This document shows, piece by piece, positions 1-11,321 of a DNA stretch of 64,000 bases (position 1 is the stretch's first letter; each line of letters begins with the position of its first letter). A model generated the notes under the pieces. The model ran no database searches. It was not told where the DNA came from and saw nothing but the letters and a program-made list of their open reading frames with translations. The DNA comes from RBG-16-66-20 sp036262835. Its GTDB lineage: Bacteria > Pseudomonadota > Gammaproteobacteria > Burkholderiales > SG8-39. Position numbers and translations under genes: made by a program. The DNA lies in NCBI GenBank assembly GCA_036262835.1, contig DATAID010000047.1, positions 1 through 64,000 on the forward strand, written 5' to 3'.

Positions 1-827
<827 letters not shown>

Positions 828-837
828 AATCTCTGTT

Positions 838-851
838 GGCTATTTCTAGCC
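838..851 (-). other. Small GAAA-tetraloop hairpin just upstream of 16S
   Basis: On the minus strand this reads GGCTA, GAAA, TAGCC: a perfect five-pair stem with a GNRA tetraloop, about 11 nt before the mature 16S 5' end. It sits in the 212 nt leader between tRNA-fMet and 16S. It may belong to the leader fold used in pre-16S processing. That role is inferred from position only. Confidence 0.4.
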
Positions 852-1000
852 GGGTACTTCAGTTGCGTGTGTACTTCATTTGCCAACTCAAAGAAACGTA
901 AACGGAGTCGTACAAACATATGACTTCGTTACTTTCCTTCGATGTAGGCACTAGATGCATTGGCCTTCAGCATCGAGCGCCCACACCTATCGGCTGCGAA

Positions 1001-1012
1001 TTGTTAAAGAGC
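1001..1012 (-). promoter_or_regulatory. rRNA antitermination boxA
   Basis: The minus strand reads GCTCTTTAACAA, which matches the rrn leader boxA consensus that recruits NusB/NusE for processive antitermination. It lies after tRNA-fMet and about 170 nt before the 16S 5' end. The stretch 828-1039 holds no gene and is the transcribed 16S leader. Confidence 0.85.
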
Positions 1013-1039
1013 TTCCCGCGACACGCTAAACGGTGCGGT

Positions 1040-1116
1040 TGGTTGCGGGGAGAGGATTTGAACCTCTGACCTTCGGGTTATGAGCCCGACGAGCTGCCAG
1101 ACTGCTCCACCCCGCG
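1040..1116 (-). tRNA. Initiator tRNA-fMet (CAT)
   Basis: This 77 nt gene has an encoded CCA end (1040-1042), anticodon CAT, a T-arm containing GGTTCAAATCC, and the run of G-C pairs below the anticodon loop (CGGGCTCATAACCCG) typical of the initiator. The acceptor begins CGCGGGG, whose first base is mismatched against the 3' strand, as in bacterial initiators. It is the first gene after a consensus promoter and precedes boxA and 16S on the same strand, so it probably shares the rRNA operon transcript. Confidence 0.97.
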
Positions 1117-1132
1117 CCCGAATGAGCCAAAA

Positions 1133-1162
1133 ATTATAGCTGAGTAATCAGAGGGGTGTCAA
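1133..1162 (-). promoter_or_regulatory. Consensus sigma70 promoter of tRNA-fMet/rRNA operon
   Basis: On the minus strand a perfect TTGACA (1157-1162) is separated by 18 bp from a perfect TATAAT (1133-1138). The tRNA-fMet 5' end lies 16 nt beyond the -10 box. Upstream is an AT-rich stretch (about 1163-1180) that could act as an UP element. The promoter starts only about 27 bp after the stop codon of the receptor gene before it. Confidence 0.85.
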
Positions 1163-1188
1163 ACTTTTGACGATATTGTTGCGGCGCG

Positions 1189-2145
1189 TCAGTCCGCGGT
1201 CGCCCCACTCGCCTTGATCACCTTCGACCATTTGCCCGCTTCGGCCTTGATCCAGCGCGAAAATTCGGCCGGCGTGCTGCCCACGACATCGAATCCCTGC
1301 TTGCCGAGCGCCTCGCGGGCGTCTGCGGCGTGCATCGCCTTCATCGACTCGGCGCTCAGCTTCTGAACGACTTCCGGCGGCGTCCCGGCCGTGGCCAGCA
1401 GCCCGATCCAGGCGAGCGACTCGAGCTGAGGGTAGCCGAGCTCGGCCACGCTCGGAATATCTGCGGCGAGCGCGCTCCTTTTCAAGCCGGTCACCGCCAG
1501 CGCCTTCAGTTTCCCCGCCTTCACCTGGGGCAGCACCGCCGGCACGATCGCGAACATCGCCTGGATGTTGCCGGCGAGCAGATCGGTGAGCGCCGGCGGG
1601 AAGCCGCGATAGGGAATGTGCACCATGAAAAGTCTGGCGTCGCTCTTCAGGAGCTCCATGGTCAGGTGCGACGCGCTGCCGCTCCCGGCCGAGCCGTAGG
1701 AGATCTTCCCCGGGTGACCCTTCACGTACTGGAGGAAGGATTTGAAGTCCCCCGCCTCGACGCCGTTCACCACGAGCAGCTGCGGCGCCGAGGCGAGCAG
1801 CGAGATCGGCAGGAGGTCGCGATCAGAGTCGTAGCCGAGGTTCTTGTAGAGGAACTTGTTGATCGCCGCCGGCCCGTTGATGCCGATGAGCAGCGTGTAG
1901 CCATCCGGAGCCGCCTTGGCGACCGCTTCCGCGCCGATATTGCCGCCCGCGCCCGTGCGGTTCTCGACGACGAAAGGCTGGCCGAGACTTTCCTGCAGCT
2001 TGTTCGAAAGCGTGCGGCCCACGATATCCGGCGTTGAGCCCGCCGGATAGGGAACGACGACCTTGACCGGCTTGGCGGGGTAGCCCTGCGCGCCCGCGAG
2101 GGCGCTGACAACAAATAGCGCGACGAACGCAAAAACCCTGGCCAT
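1189..2145 (-). CDS. Bug-family (TctC-like) periplasmic solute receptor
   Basis: This 318-aa protein belongs to the tripartite tricarboxylate transporter receptor (Bug) family, highly expanded in Bordetella, Cupriavidus and relatives. A signal peptide ends near residue 19 (ALAGAQ). The family pattern follows: YPAKPVKVVVPYPAGSTPDIVGR, a QPFVVENRTGAGGNIG segment, and later the GSAGSGSASHLTMELLK and HIPYRG blocks. These receptors bind small carboxylates or amides. The start ATG overlaps the stop of the ABC permease gene as TGATG, so the two are translationally coupled. No TctA/TctB membrane partner is present, so it may serve a distant transporter or sense a ligand. Confidence 0.9.
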   Translation of the reverse strand: MARVFAFVALFVVSALAGAQGYPAKPVKVVVPYPAGSTPDIVGRTLSNKLQESLGQPFVVENRTGAGGNIGAEAVAKAAPDGYTLLIGINGPAAINKFLYKNLGYDSDRDLLPISLLASAPQLLVVNGVEAGDFKSFLQYVKGHPGKISYGSAGSGSASHLTMELLKSDARLFMVHIPYRGFPPALTDLLAGNIQAMFAIVPAVLPQVKAGKLKALAVTGLKRSALAADIPSVAELGYPQLESLAWIGLLATAGTPPEVVQKLSAESMKAMHAADAREALGKQGFDVVGSTPAEFSRWIKAEAGKWSKVIKASGATAD

Positions 2146-2963
2146 CAGATTCTCTCCGTTTCTCCGCTGCGCGGCTGCCAGACCATGAGGCGCCGCTCGG
2201 CAATGGATACCATCCAGTCTAGCGCGAGCGCAAACGCGGTCAGCACCAGGATGCCCGCGAACACGCTGTTGATGTCGAAGGTTCCCTCGGCCTGCAGGAT
2301 CAGGTAGCCGACGCCTTCCGATGAGCCAAGGTACTCGCCCACGACCGCGCCGACGAACGCGAGGCCAACGGAATTGTGCAGGCTCGCGAACACCCAGCTC
2401 GTGGCGCTCGGCACATAGACATGGCGCAGCAGCTGCATCTCGGTGGCGCCCAGCACGCGCGCGTTCGCGAGCACCGTGGGGCTCACCTCGCGCACGCCCT
2501 GGTAGACGTTGAAAAAGACGATGAAGAACACGAGCGTCACGCCGAGCGCCACCTTCGAGGCGATGCCAAGGCCGAACCACACGCCAAAGATGGGCGCGAG
2601 GATGACGCGCGGCATCGAATTCGCCGCCTTGATGTAGGGATCGAGCAAGGCGGCCGCGGTCGGGCTGAGGGCAAGCCAGAGGCCAATCGCCAGGCCGGTC
2701 GCCGTCCCCACCACGAACGCGAGCGCGGTCTCGAGCAGCGTCACGCCCAGGTGCGCGTAGATCGCGCCGCCGGAGAACCAGGCCCAGATGCGCGTGAACA
2801 CCTCCAGCGGCTGGCCGAAGAAAAACGCCGCCTTGTTCGGGTCGTCGAAGTAGATCGGCGGCAGCAGCTCCGGATCGGTGCCGACGTGCCACGCGACGAG
2901 CAGCGCCACGAGCAGCAGCGCCTGCCACAGCGGCAGCCATCTATTGCGTCTTTTGCTGCTCAT
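2145..2963 (-). CDS. ABC transporter permease, SsuC/TauC/NrtB type
   Basis: This 272-aa inner-membrane permease has a first hydrophobic helix at about residues 10-28 and five or so further helices. The cytoplasmic coupling loop reads NSMPRVILAPIFGVWFGLG, typical of the nitrate/sulfonate/taurine/thiamine-precursor importers. It overlaps the ATPase gene upstream by 23 nt and the Bug receptor downstream by one base, so all four genes form one unit. The substrate cannot be told from the permease. Confidence 0.92.
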   Translation of the reverse strand: MSSKRRNRWLPLWQALLLVALLVAWHVGTDPELLPPIYFDDPNKAAFFFGQPLEVFTRIWAWFSGGAIYAHLGVTLLETALAFVVGTATGLAIGLWLALSPTAAALLDPYIKAANSMPRVILAPIFGVWFGLGIASKVALGVTLVFFIVFFNVYQGVREVSPTVLANARVLGATEMQLLRHVYVPSATSWVFASLHNSVGLAFVGAVVGEYLGSSEGVGYLILQAEGTFDINSVFAGILVLTAFALALDWMVSIAERRLMVWQPRSGETERI

Positions 2964-3750
2964 AGCCCTTCAGCACTTCCTCCTTCATCGCGTGCCAGAT
3001 CCGCGTGTGCAGCTCAATGAAGGCCGGGGTCAATCGGATTTCCGCCACGTCGCGCGGGCGCGGCAGCGCGATCTCGAATTCGCCGATCGGATGCGAGGCC
3101 GGTCCGGCGGAAAGGACGAGCACTCGATCGGACAGCGCGATCGCCTCCTCCAGGTCGTGCGTGATGAACACGACCGACTTGCGGTTCGCCGACCAGAGCT
3201 CCAGGAGCTCGTTCTCCATGAGCTGGCGGGTCTGGATGTCGAGCGCCGAGAACGGCTCGTCCATGAGGATGATCTGCGGATCGAGGATCAGCGTCTGGGC
3301 GAGCGCGACGCGCTTGCGCATGCCGCCCGAGAGCTGGTGCGGGTAACGATGCCCGTGGCCCCTCAAGCCGACTCGCGCGAGCCACTCCTCGCCGCGCCGC
3401 AGCGCCTCGTCGCGCGCGACGCCGCGAAACTCCAGTCCCACGATGACGTTGTCGAGTGCGGTGCGCCAGGGCAGGAGCGCCTCGCTCTGAAACAGATAGC
3501 CGGCCTTGCGGTTCAGGCCCTCGAGCGGCTCGCCGAAGACGCGCACCGCGCCGGCCGAGGGCGCGAGCAGCCCGGCGGCGATATTGAGCAGCGTCGATTT
3601 ACCGCAGCCGGTGGGACCGACCACGGACAGGAATTCTCCCGGCCGCACGACGAGCGTGGCGTCGCGCACCGCCGTGAAGCGCGCCTCGCGCTCGGAGACA
3701 AAGGTGACGCTGATGCCCTCGAGCGCGAGCGCGGCCGCCTCTCCGCCCAT
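2941..3750 (-). CDS. ABC transporter ATPase, SsuB/TauB/NrtD type
   Basis: This 269-aa ATP-binding subunit carries Walker A GPTGCGKST at about residue 45, a Q-loop (LFQSEALLPWRT), the signature LSGGMRKRVALAQ, Walker B ILMDEP and the H-loop Thr-His-Asp. The WR after the Q-loop is usual for this subfamily. It energises import through the permease encoded next. It lies 6 nt after the binding-protein gene. Confidence 0.94.
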   Translation of the reverse strand: MGGEAAALALEGISVTFVSEREARFTAVRDATLVVRPGEFLSVVGPTGCGKSTLLNIAAGLLAPSAGAVRVFGEPLEGLNRKAGYLFQSEALLPWRTALDNVIVGLEFRGVARDEALRRGEEWLARVGLRGHGHRYPHQLSGGMRKRVALAQTLILDPQIILMDEPFSALDIQTRQLMENELLELWSANRKSVVFITHDLEEAIALSDRVLVLSAGPASHPIGEFEIALPRPRDVAEIRLTPAFIELHTRIWHAMKEEVLKGYEQQKTQ

Positions 3751-3756
3751 GCGCGG

Positions 3757-4770
3757 CTACTTCCTCTTGCCGTACTTCGCGAGCGCCTTCTTCGCGAATT
3801 CGTTGGTGTAGGTCTCGGCGAGATTGATGTTCGCCGGCTTGATCGCCGGGTTGAAGGAGGCGAGCGCCTTCAGCGTCGTCTTCGCGCCAGCCTCGCTGAA
3901 AAGCCCGTCCTTCGAGTAAGCGGTCTTCACATTGTTGAACGCGAAGAGATACATCGCTTTATTGCCGAGCAGGTACTCCTCCGGAACCGTCGAGAGGATC
4001 TGCTGCGGCGAGGCGCCCTGCATCCAGATGAGCGCGCGCACCATGGCGTTGGTCAGCGCCTGCACGGTGTTGGGATTCTTCCTGATGAAGGCGACCGGCG
4101 CATACAGGCTCGCCGCCGGCATGGGACCGCCGAAGATCTTTTCGGTGCCTTCAGGCGTGCGCGTCTCGGCGATGATCCTGATCTTGCCTTCCTTCTCGAG
4201 CATGGTCATCACCGGGTCGGTCTGCGAGAGCGCATCGACCTTGCCCTGCTCCATCGCCGCGATGACCGTCGAGCCGGCGCCGACGCCGATCACCGAGAAA
4301 TCGCTCGGCCTGAGGCCGCCCTTGGCGGCGAGATAGTTGATGACCATGTTGGTGCTGGACCCAGGGGCGCTGATGCCGACCTTGAGCCCCTTCAGGTCGC
4401 GCGGCGACTTGTAGCCGGCGGCCTTGCTCGAGGCGAGCCCTACCGAGATCTGCGGGCAGGCGCCGGCGAGAACGAACGCCTGGAAGTGGAGCTTGCGCGC
4501 CTGCATGTTGATCGTGTGCTCATAGGCGCCAGAGACCACGTCGGCGCTGCCGCCGACCACGGCCTCCAGCGAGCGCGTGCCGCCCGCAAAGTCGCTGATC
4601 CGGACGGTCAGCCCTTCGTCCTTGAAGTAGCCGAGCCGCTCGGTGATGGTGAGCGGCAGGTAGTAGAGCGCCGACTTGCCGCCGACGGCGATATGGACGT
4701 CGCGCTTCTCGATCTGTGCCTGCGCCAGGGAAACCGCGAGTGCAAGCGCAATTCCGGTCAACCACCTCAT
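3757..4770 (-). CDS. ABC transporter substrate-binding protein, NMT1/SsuA-like
   Basis: This 337-aa periplasmic protein has a short signal peptide (residues 1-18, ending AQA) and an NMT1/THI5-like fold: YYLPLTITERLGYFKDEGL near residue 36, then GGTRSLEAVVGGSADVVSG and an LKGLKVGISAPGSSTN block. The family delivers nitrate, sulfonates, taurine, pyrimidine precursors or aromatic sulfonates; the exact ligand is unknown. It is the first gene of the four-gene importer operon. An AAGGAGGAAG ribosome-binding site precedes the ATG, 25 nt after recR. Confidence 0.9.
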   Translation of the reverse strand: MRWLTGIALALAVSLAQAQIEKRDVHIAVGGKSALYYLPLTITERLGYFKDEGLTVRISDFAGGTRSLEAVVGGSADVVSGAYEHTINMQARKLHFQAFVLAGACPQISVGLASSKAAGYKSPRDLKGLKVGISAPGSSTNMVINYLAAKGGLRPSDFSVIGVGAGSTVIAAMEQGKVDALSQTDPVMTMLEKEGKIRIIAETRTPEGTEKIFGGPMPAASLYAPVAFIRKNPNTVQALTNAMVRALIWMQGASPQQILSTVPEEYLLGNKAMYLFAFNNVKTAYSKDGLFSEAGAKTTLKALASFNPAIKPANINLAETYTNEFAKKALAKYGKRK

Positions 4771-4795
4771 GAAGCTTCCTCCTTGAATGAAAAAC

Positions 4796-5407
4796 TTACA
4801 GTCCGCGCCGGTCGAGCAGCGCCTGCGACAGCGTGCCGATGTCGACGTATTCGAGCTCGCCGCCGAGCGGCACGCCGCGTGCGATGCGGCTCGCCTTCAC
4901 GCCGCGCGAGCGCAGCAGCTCGGCGATGTAGTGCGCGGTCGCCTCGCCTTCGTTAGTGAAATTGGTCGCGAGGATCACCTCCTGAACCTGCCCGTCGGTC
5001 GCGCGCGCGATGAGCCGGTCCATCCCGATGTCGCGCGGGCCGACCCCGTCCAGCGGCGAGAGCCGTCCCATCAGGACGAAATAGAGGCCCGAGAAGCTGA
5101 GCGTCTGCTCGACCATGGCGAGATCGGCCGGCGTCTCCACCACGCAAAGAAGCGAGACATCGCGCCGCGGCGAGCGGCACAGCGCGCACACCTCCTCCTC
5201 GGTGAAAGCGTTGCAGCGCGCGCAGTGCTTGACCGAGTCGAGCGCGCCGCCGAGCGCGTGCGCGAGCGCGCCGGCGCCCGCCCGGTCGTGCTGAAGGAGG
5301 TAGTACGCCATGCGCTGCGCCGAGCGCGGGCCCACGCCCGGCAGGACGCGCAGCGCCTCGACCAGCCGATCGAGGCCCCTCGAGGCAGGAACCGGATCCC
5401 GCTTCAT
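4796..5407 (-). CDS. recR: Recombination mediator RecR
   Basis: RecR (203 aa) acts with RecO/RecF to load RecA onto gapped DNA. An N-terminal helix-hairpin-helix (LRVLPGVGPRSAQRMAYYLL, about residues 20-40) is followed by the four-cysteine zinc finger CARC...CALC near 60-77. A Toprim domain beginning VVETPADLAMVEQT follows. Length and domain order are normal. The start directly abuts the ybaB stop codon, giving the widespread dnaX-ybaB-recR order. Confidence 0.97.
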   Translation of the reverse strand: MKRDPVPASRGLDRLVEALRVLPGVGPRSAQRMAYYLLQHDRAGAGALAHALGGALDSVKHCARCNAFTEEEVCALCRSPRRDVSLLCVVETPADLAMVEQTLSFSGLYFVLMGRLSPLDGVGPRDIGMDRLIARATDGQVQEVILATNFTNEGEATAHYIAELLRSRGVKASRIARGVPLGGELEYVDIGTLSQALLDRRGL

Positions 5408-5722
5408 CTAAAAAGGCAGCTTCAGGCCCGGCGGCAAGCCGGCCGTCACCGCCTTCATCTTTTCGTTCACCGTCGCCTCGACGCGCTGCGCGGCGTCGTT
5501 CAGCGCCGCCACAAGGAGATCCTCGAGCATTTCCCGGTCCGTCAGGACCGAAGGATCGATGCTCACCCGCCGCGCCTCGTGCTTGCAGTTCATCGTCACC
5601 TTGACCGCGCCGGATCCCGACTGGCCCTCGACCTCGATCTCGCCGAGGCTCTCCTGCATGCGGCGCATGTTCTCCTGCATCATCTGCGCCTGCTTCATCA
5701 GCTGACCGATGTTGCCTTTCAT
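5408..5722 (-). CDS. ybaB: YbaB/EbfC nucleoid-associated protein
   Basis: This 104-aa DNA-binding protein has the typical N-terminal MKGNIGQLMKQAQMMQENM helix, a central GSGAVKVTMNC strand region and a C-terminal helix ending GLPPGLKLPF. Homologues form tweezer-like dimers that bind DNA. Its start overlaps the dnaX stop as ATGA and its stop abuts recR. Confidence 0.95.
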   Translation of the reverse strand: MKGNIGQLMKQAQMMQENMRRMQESLGEIEVEGQSGSGAVKVTMNCKHEARRVSIDPSVLTDREMLEDLLVAALNDAAQRVEATVNEKMKAVTAGLPPGLKLPF

Positions 5723-7245
5723 CGCTTGTCCTTGATGGTGGAATCGACGACGCGGCCGTCGAAGAGGTTGACCAGGTCCTGCACGAAGCTGTCTCCTTGC
5801 ACGGCGCGCGTTGCCTGCGCCTTGCGCGCGCCGCGATCCGCGGCTTCGAGCGCGGCGACCGACGTGCCGCGCGTCTCGCCCGTGCCGACGCGCAGCTGCA
5901 TCGGCCGCCCGAAATGGTCAGTCAGCGCCGCCTGAAGCTTCTCGCGGTAGCTCTCGCCCGTCAGGTGGGCCATTGTCTTGGGCACGACCAGCTCGAGCGC
6001 CGCCGCGCTGCTCGATTTGAGCTCCGCGTTGCGCGCCAGTTCCTTTACGCCGCCCGCGAGCGAGAGCTTTCCCGCAAGCGCAGGCCAATTCCCGTCGAAC
6101 TCAGCCGCGGCTTTCGGGGCCGCGGCCGGCGCGGTTTTTTTTTCCTCCCGGTTTTCATTCCCTGAAGGCGCAAAGGCCAGCATGCGCAAAAGCGTCATGA
6201 GAAACCCGGCGTGCTCGTCCGGCGCGAGCGCAAGATCCTCGCGGCCCTGGATCGCGATCTGGTAGTAGAGCTGCACCGCCTCGGCATCGAGCGCGCCGGC
6301 AAGCGCGATGACGCGGGCGCGCTCGGGAAGGTCTTCCTCGAGCGCCGCCGGCACCGTCTGGGCGAGCGTGATGCGCAGGAGCAGGCTGGCGAGCTCCTGC
6401 AGGGCGAGATCGAAGGAGAGGCTGCGCGCCTGCATCTCCGCGGCAATCGCCGCGAGCGCCGGGCCGTCGTTCTTCGCGAGCGCCTCGAGCGCGCGCAGGA
6501 GGTAGGTTTCGTCCACGCTGCCCAGCATCTCGCGCACACCCGCCGCTTCGAGCTTCCCCGCTCCGTGCGCGATCGCCTGGTCGAGCAGCGACAGCGCGTC
6601 GCGCATGCTTCCGGCCGCCGCGCGGGCGACGAGGATGAGCGCCTCCCGCTCGAAGGCAATTTTCTCCTGCGGCAGGATCTTCTCGAGATAGGCAACGATC
6701 GCCGGCGCCGGCATCTGCTTCAGGTTGAACTGGAGGCAGCGCGAAAGCACGGTGACCGGGATCTTCTGCGGGTCGGTGGTCGCGAGGATGAACTTGAGGT
6801 GCGCGGGCGGCTCCTCCAGCGTCTTCAGCATGGAGTTGAAGGCCGCCTTGGAAAGCATGTGGACTTCGTCGATCACGAACACCTTGAAGCGGCCGCGCAC
6901 CGGCACATAGGCGGCGTTGTCCTGCAACGCGCGCATCTCGTCGATGCCCGTATTGGTGGCCGCGTCGATCTCGATCAGGTCGACGAAGCGGCCGCCGTCG
7001 ATCTCCACGCAGGCCGCGCACTTGCCGCAGGGCTCGGGCGTGATGCCGGTCTCGCAGTTCACGCATTTTGCGAGGATGCGCGCGAGCGTGGTCTTGCCCA
7101 CACCCCGCGTGCCGGTGAAAAGGTACGCGTGGTGCAGACGCTGCTGCTCGAGCGCGTGGCGCAGCGCCTTGACGACATGCTCCTGCCCGACGAGGCTCGC
7201 GAAATTGCGCGGGCGCCATTTGCGGGCAAGAACCTGGTAACTCAT
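5719..7245 (-). CDS. dnaX: DNA polymerase III subunit tau/gamma
   Basis: DnaX is the clamp-loader ATPase that loads the beta clamp and, in its long form, ties the loader to polymerase alpha. Visible are Walker A GTRGVGKTT (about residue 45), a four-cysteine zinc motif (CVNC...CGKCAAC), Walker B VIDEVHML and sensor LSRCLQF. At 508 aa it is shorter than E. coli DnaX (643 aa). The proline-rich domain IV is nearly absent, and a compact alpha-binding C-terminal domain starts soon after residue 380. A nine-A run at codons 368-371 marks the boundary. The start gives the family MSYQVLARKWRPRNF. Confidence 0.97.
   Translation of the reverse strand: MSYQVLARKWRPRNFASLVGQEHVVKALRHALEQQRLHHAYLFTGTRGVGKTTLARILAKCVNCETGITPEPCGKCAACVEIDGGRFVDLIEIDAATNTGIDEMRALQDNAAYVPVRGRFKVFVIDEVHMLSKAAFNSMLKTLEEPPAHLKFILATTDPQKIPVTVLSRCLQFNLKQMPAPAIVAYLEKILPQEKIAFEREALILVARAAAGSMRDALSLLDQAIAHGAGKLEAAGVREMLGSVDETYLLRALEALAKNDGPALAAIAAEMQARSLSFDLALQELASLLLRITLAQTVPAALEEDLPERARVIALAGALDAEAVQLYYQIAIQGREDLALAPDEHAGFLMTLLRMLAFAPSGNENREEKKTAPAAAPKAAAEFDGNWPALAGKLSLAGGVKELARNAELKSSSAAALELVVPKTMAHLTGESYREKLQAALTDHFGRPMQLRVGTGETRGTSVAALEAADRGARKAQATRAVQGDSFVQDLVNLFDGRVVDSTIKDKR
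6101..6143 (-). promoter_or_regulatory. Possible dnaX frameshift/slippage site (A9 plus hairpin)
   Basis: The coding strand has nine consecutive A (6135-6143) in the codons GAA AAA AAA ACC, directly preceded by GGGAGG and followed by a GC-rich stem CCGCG/CGCGG with loop CCGGC. A -1 shift, or insertion of one A during transcription, meets TGA at 6101-6103 after 11 further codons. The product would be about 381 aa and end at the clamp-loader domain boundary. Thermus makes its short DnaX by slippage on an A9 run and E. coli by ribosomal frameshifting. Use here is inferred. Confidence 0.5.
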
Positions 7246-7277
7246 GCCTGAATTTTACCGACCACTGAAAGTAATTA

Positions 7278-7372
7278 GGCGAGCCTGACCCCGGCACTTG
7301 CAGGATCCAGCTGTGGCTGCTTCCTTCCGGACCTGACCAGGTTCACCAGGCTGCAATGCGGGGGGGCCCGCC
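7278..7372 (-). ncRNA. ffs: Signal recognition particle RNA (4.5S)
   Basis: The minus strand carries the invariant SRP RNA domain IV core, GGTCAGGTCCGGAAGGAAGC, flanked by arms that pair into one long hairpin closed by GGCGGGCC near 7372 and GGCTCGCC near 7278. The length of about 95 nt suits bacterial 4.5S RNA. It binds Ffh for co-translational membrane targeting. It lies between dnaX and tRNA-Ser, a common arrangement. Ends are set by base pairing and may be off by a few bases. Confidence 0.93.
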
Positions 7373-7404
7373 ACGCCCATTATGCCTCACGCGAGGCGGG
7401 CTGT

Positions 7405-7495
7405 TGGCGGAGAGAGTGGGATTCGAACCCACGAAGCGCTATTAACGCTTACACGCTTTCCAAGCGTGCGCCTTAAGCCGCTCGGCCATCTCTCC
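7405..7495 (-). tRNA. tRNA-Ser (GGA)
   Basis: This 91 nt class II tRNA has a long variable arm, anticodon GGA inside CTTGGAAAG, T-arm GGTTCGAATCC and an encoded CCA (7405-7407). The acceptor GGAGAG pairs with CTCTCC. It sits 32 nt upstream of ffs on the same strand. Confidence 0.97.
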
Positions 7496-7527
7496 GCGGC
7501 AGGCCGATTTTACCCGAGCAAGGAGAG

Positions 7528-8175
7528 CTAGTCGCCGGTTCGAGGCGTTGAGGGCGAAAATCCGAGCGTCAGCTGCACAAGCTCCGCGAGGGAGCCTGCC
7601 CCCATCTTCTCCATCACCTTGGAGCGATGCGCTTCGACGGTCTTCATGCTGATGTCGAGCTCGGCGGCGATCACCTTGTTCTGCTTGCCCTCGATCACCT
7701 TGCGGAGCACGTCCCTCTCGCGGTCGGTCAGCGCAGCGATACGCGCATCCAGCAGCGCCCGGCGCGCCCTCGCCGCCCGCGCGTCCACGTCGCGCGCAAG
7801 CGCTTTCCTGATGACATCGACCACCATCCGGTAGTCGAAGGGTTTCTGGATGAAGTCGACCGCCCCGCCCTTGAGCGCGCTCACCGCCGAGGACACGTCG
7901 CCGAAGCCGGTCACGAACACGATGGGAATCTCCACGCCTTCGCGCTTGAGAAACTCCTGCAGCTCAAGGCCGTTCATCCCCGGCAGGTTGATATCGAGCA
8001 CCAGGCAGCCGGGATCGCCGCGCCGATAGCTCGTGATGAACTGCGGCGCGCTCTCGTAGATCCTGACGGGAATCGAGTTCGACTCCATCAGCCAGCGCCA
8101 AAGCGTGCGAATCGCCTCGTCGTCGTCGACGAAGTAGGCAGTCGGCACGGCATTCCCGCTCACGCTGGCGCTCAT
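7528..8175 (-). CDS. FixJ/LuxR-type response regulator
   Basis: This 215-aa two-component regulator has an N-terminal receiver with acidic residues at 17-19, phospho-acceptor Asp61 (LVLDINLPG), Thr89 and Lys111. A LuxR-type helix-turn-helix follows (about 148-208), with LTDRERDVLRKVIEGKQNKVIA and MKTVEAHRSKVMEKM. It is the likely DNA-binding output of the transporter-linked kinase upstream. The start was chosen at 8175 because it removes an unrelated N-terminal extension and gives an ATGA overlap with the receiver gene before it. Confidence 0.93.
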   Translation of the reverse strand: MSASVSGNAVPTAYFVDDDEAIRTLWRWLMESNSIPVRIYESAPQFITSYRRGDPGCLVLDINLPGMNGLELQEFLKREGVEIPIVFVTGFGDVSSAVSALKGGAVDFIQKPFDYRMVVDVIRKALARDVDARAARARRALLDARIAALTDRERDVLRKVIEGKQNKVIAAELDISMKTVEAHRSKVMEKMGAGSLAELVQLTLGFSPSTPRTGD

Positions 8176-8543
8176 AGGCCGGGCAGCAGCTCGCCGACCT
8201 TGGCGAGCAGCTCCTGGGTCGAGAAGGGCTTGGTCACGTAGGCGTCCGCGCCGAGCGCGAGACCCTGCGCCCGCTCGGCGTCGCGACCCCGGGCGCTCAG
8301 CATGACGATCTTGACGCCTTCGTGGGCCGGATTCCCGCGGATCGCCCGGCACACCTCGAAGCCGTTGACGAGCGGCATCATCACATCGAGCAGCAGGAGA
8401 TCGGGCTGAAACCGCTCGACCAGCTCGAGCGCCTCGGCGCCGTCGCGCGCGACGCAGGTCTCGTAGTCCTTCGACTGGAGCAAAAACTCGAGCGAAGCGA
8501 CGATATTCGGCTCGTCATCGGCGATGAGGATCCTGCCGCCCAT
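8172..8543 (-). CDS. Stand-alone receiver-domain response regulator
   Basis: This 123-aa protein is a CheY-like receiver only, with Asp9/Asp10, Asp53 (LLLDVMMPL), Ser83 and Lys105, and no output domain. It probably receives or buffers phosphate from the kinase whose gene ends 5 nt upstream. A separate receiver followed by a FixJ-type regulator is a recurrent arrangement next to transporter-fused kinases. The start at 8543 gives the canonical MGGRILIADDEP. Confidence 0.92.
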   Translation of the reverse strand: MGGRILIADDEPNIVASLEFLLQSKDYETCVARDGAEALELVERFQPDLLLLDVMMPLVNGFEVCRAIRGNPAHEGVKIVMLSARGRDAERAQGLALGADAYVTKPFSTQELLAKVGELLPGL

Positions 8544-8548
8544 CGCGT

Positions 8549-11305
<2,757 letters not shown>

Positions 11306-11321
11306 GCTTGCCGCCTCCGCG

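Noticed and set aside
2878..4956. Long plus-strand open frame opposite the ABC importer genes
   Set aside because: Arginine/histidine-rich composition with no domain, fully antisense to well-recognised genes. This is the expected shadow of high-GC coding DNA.
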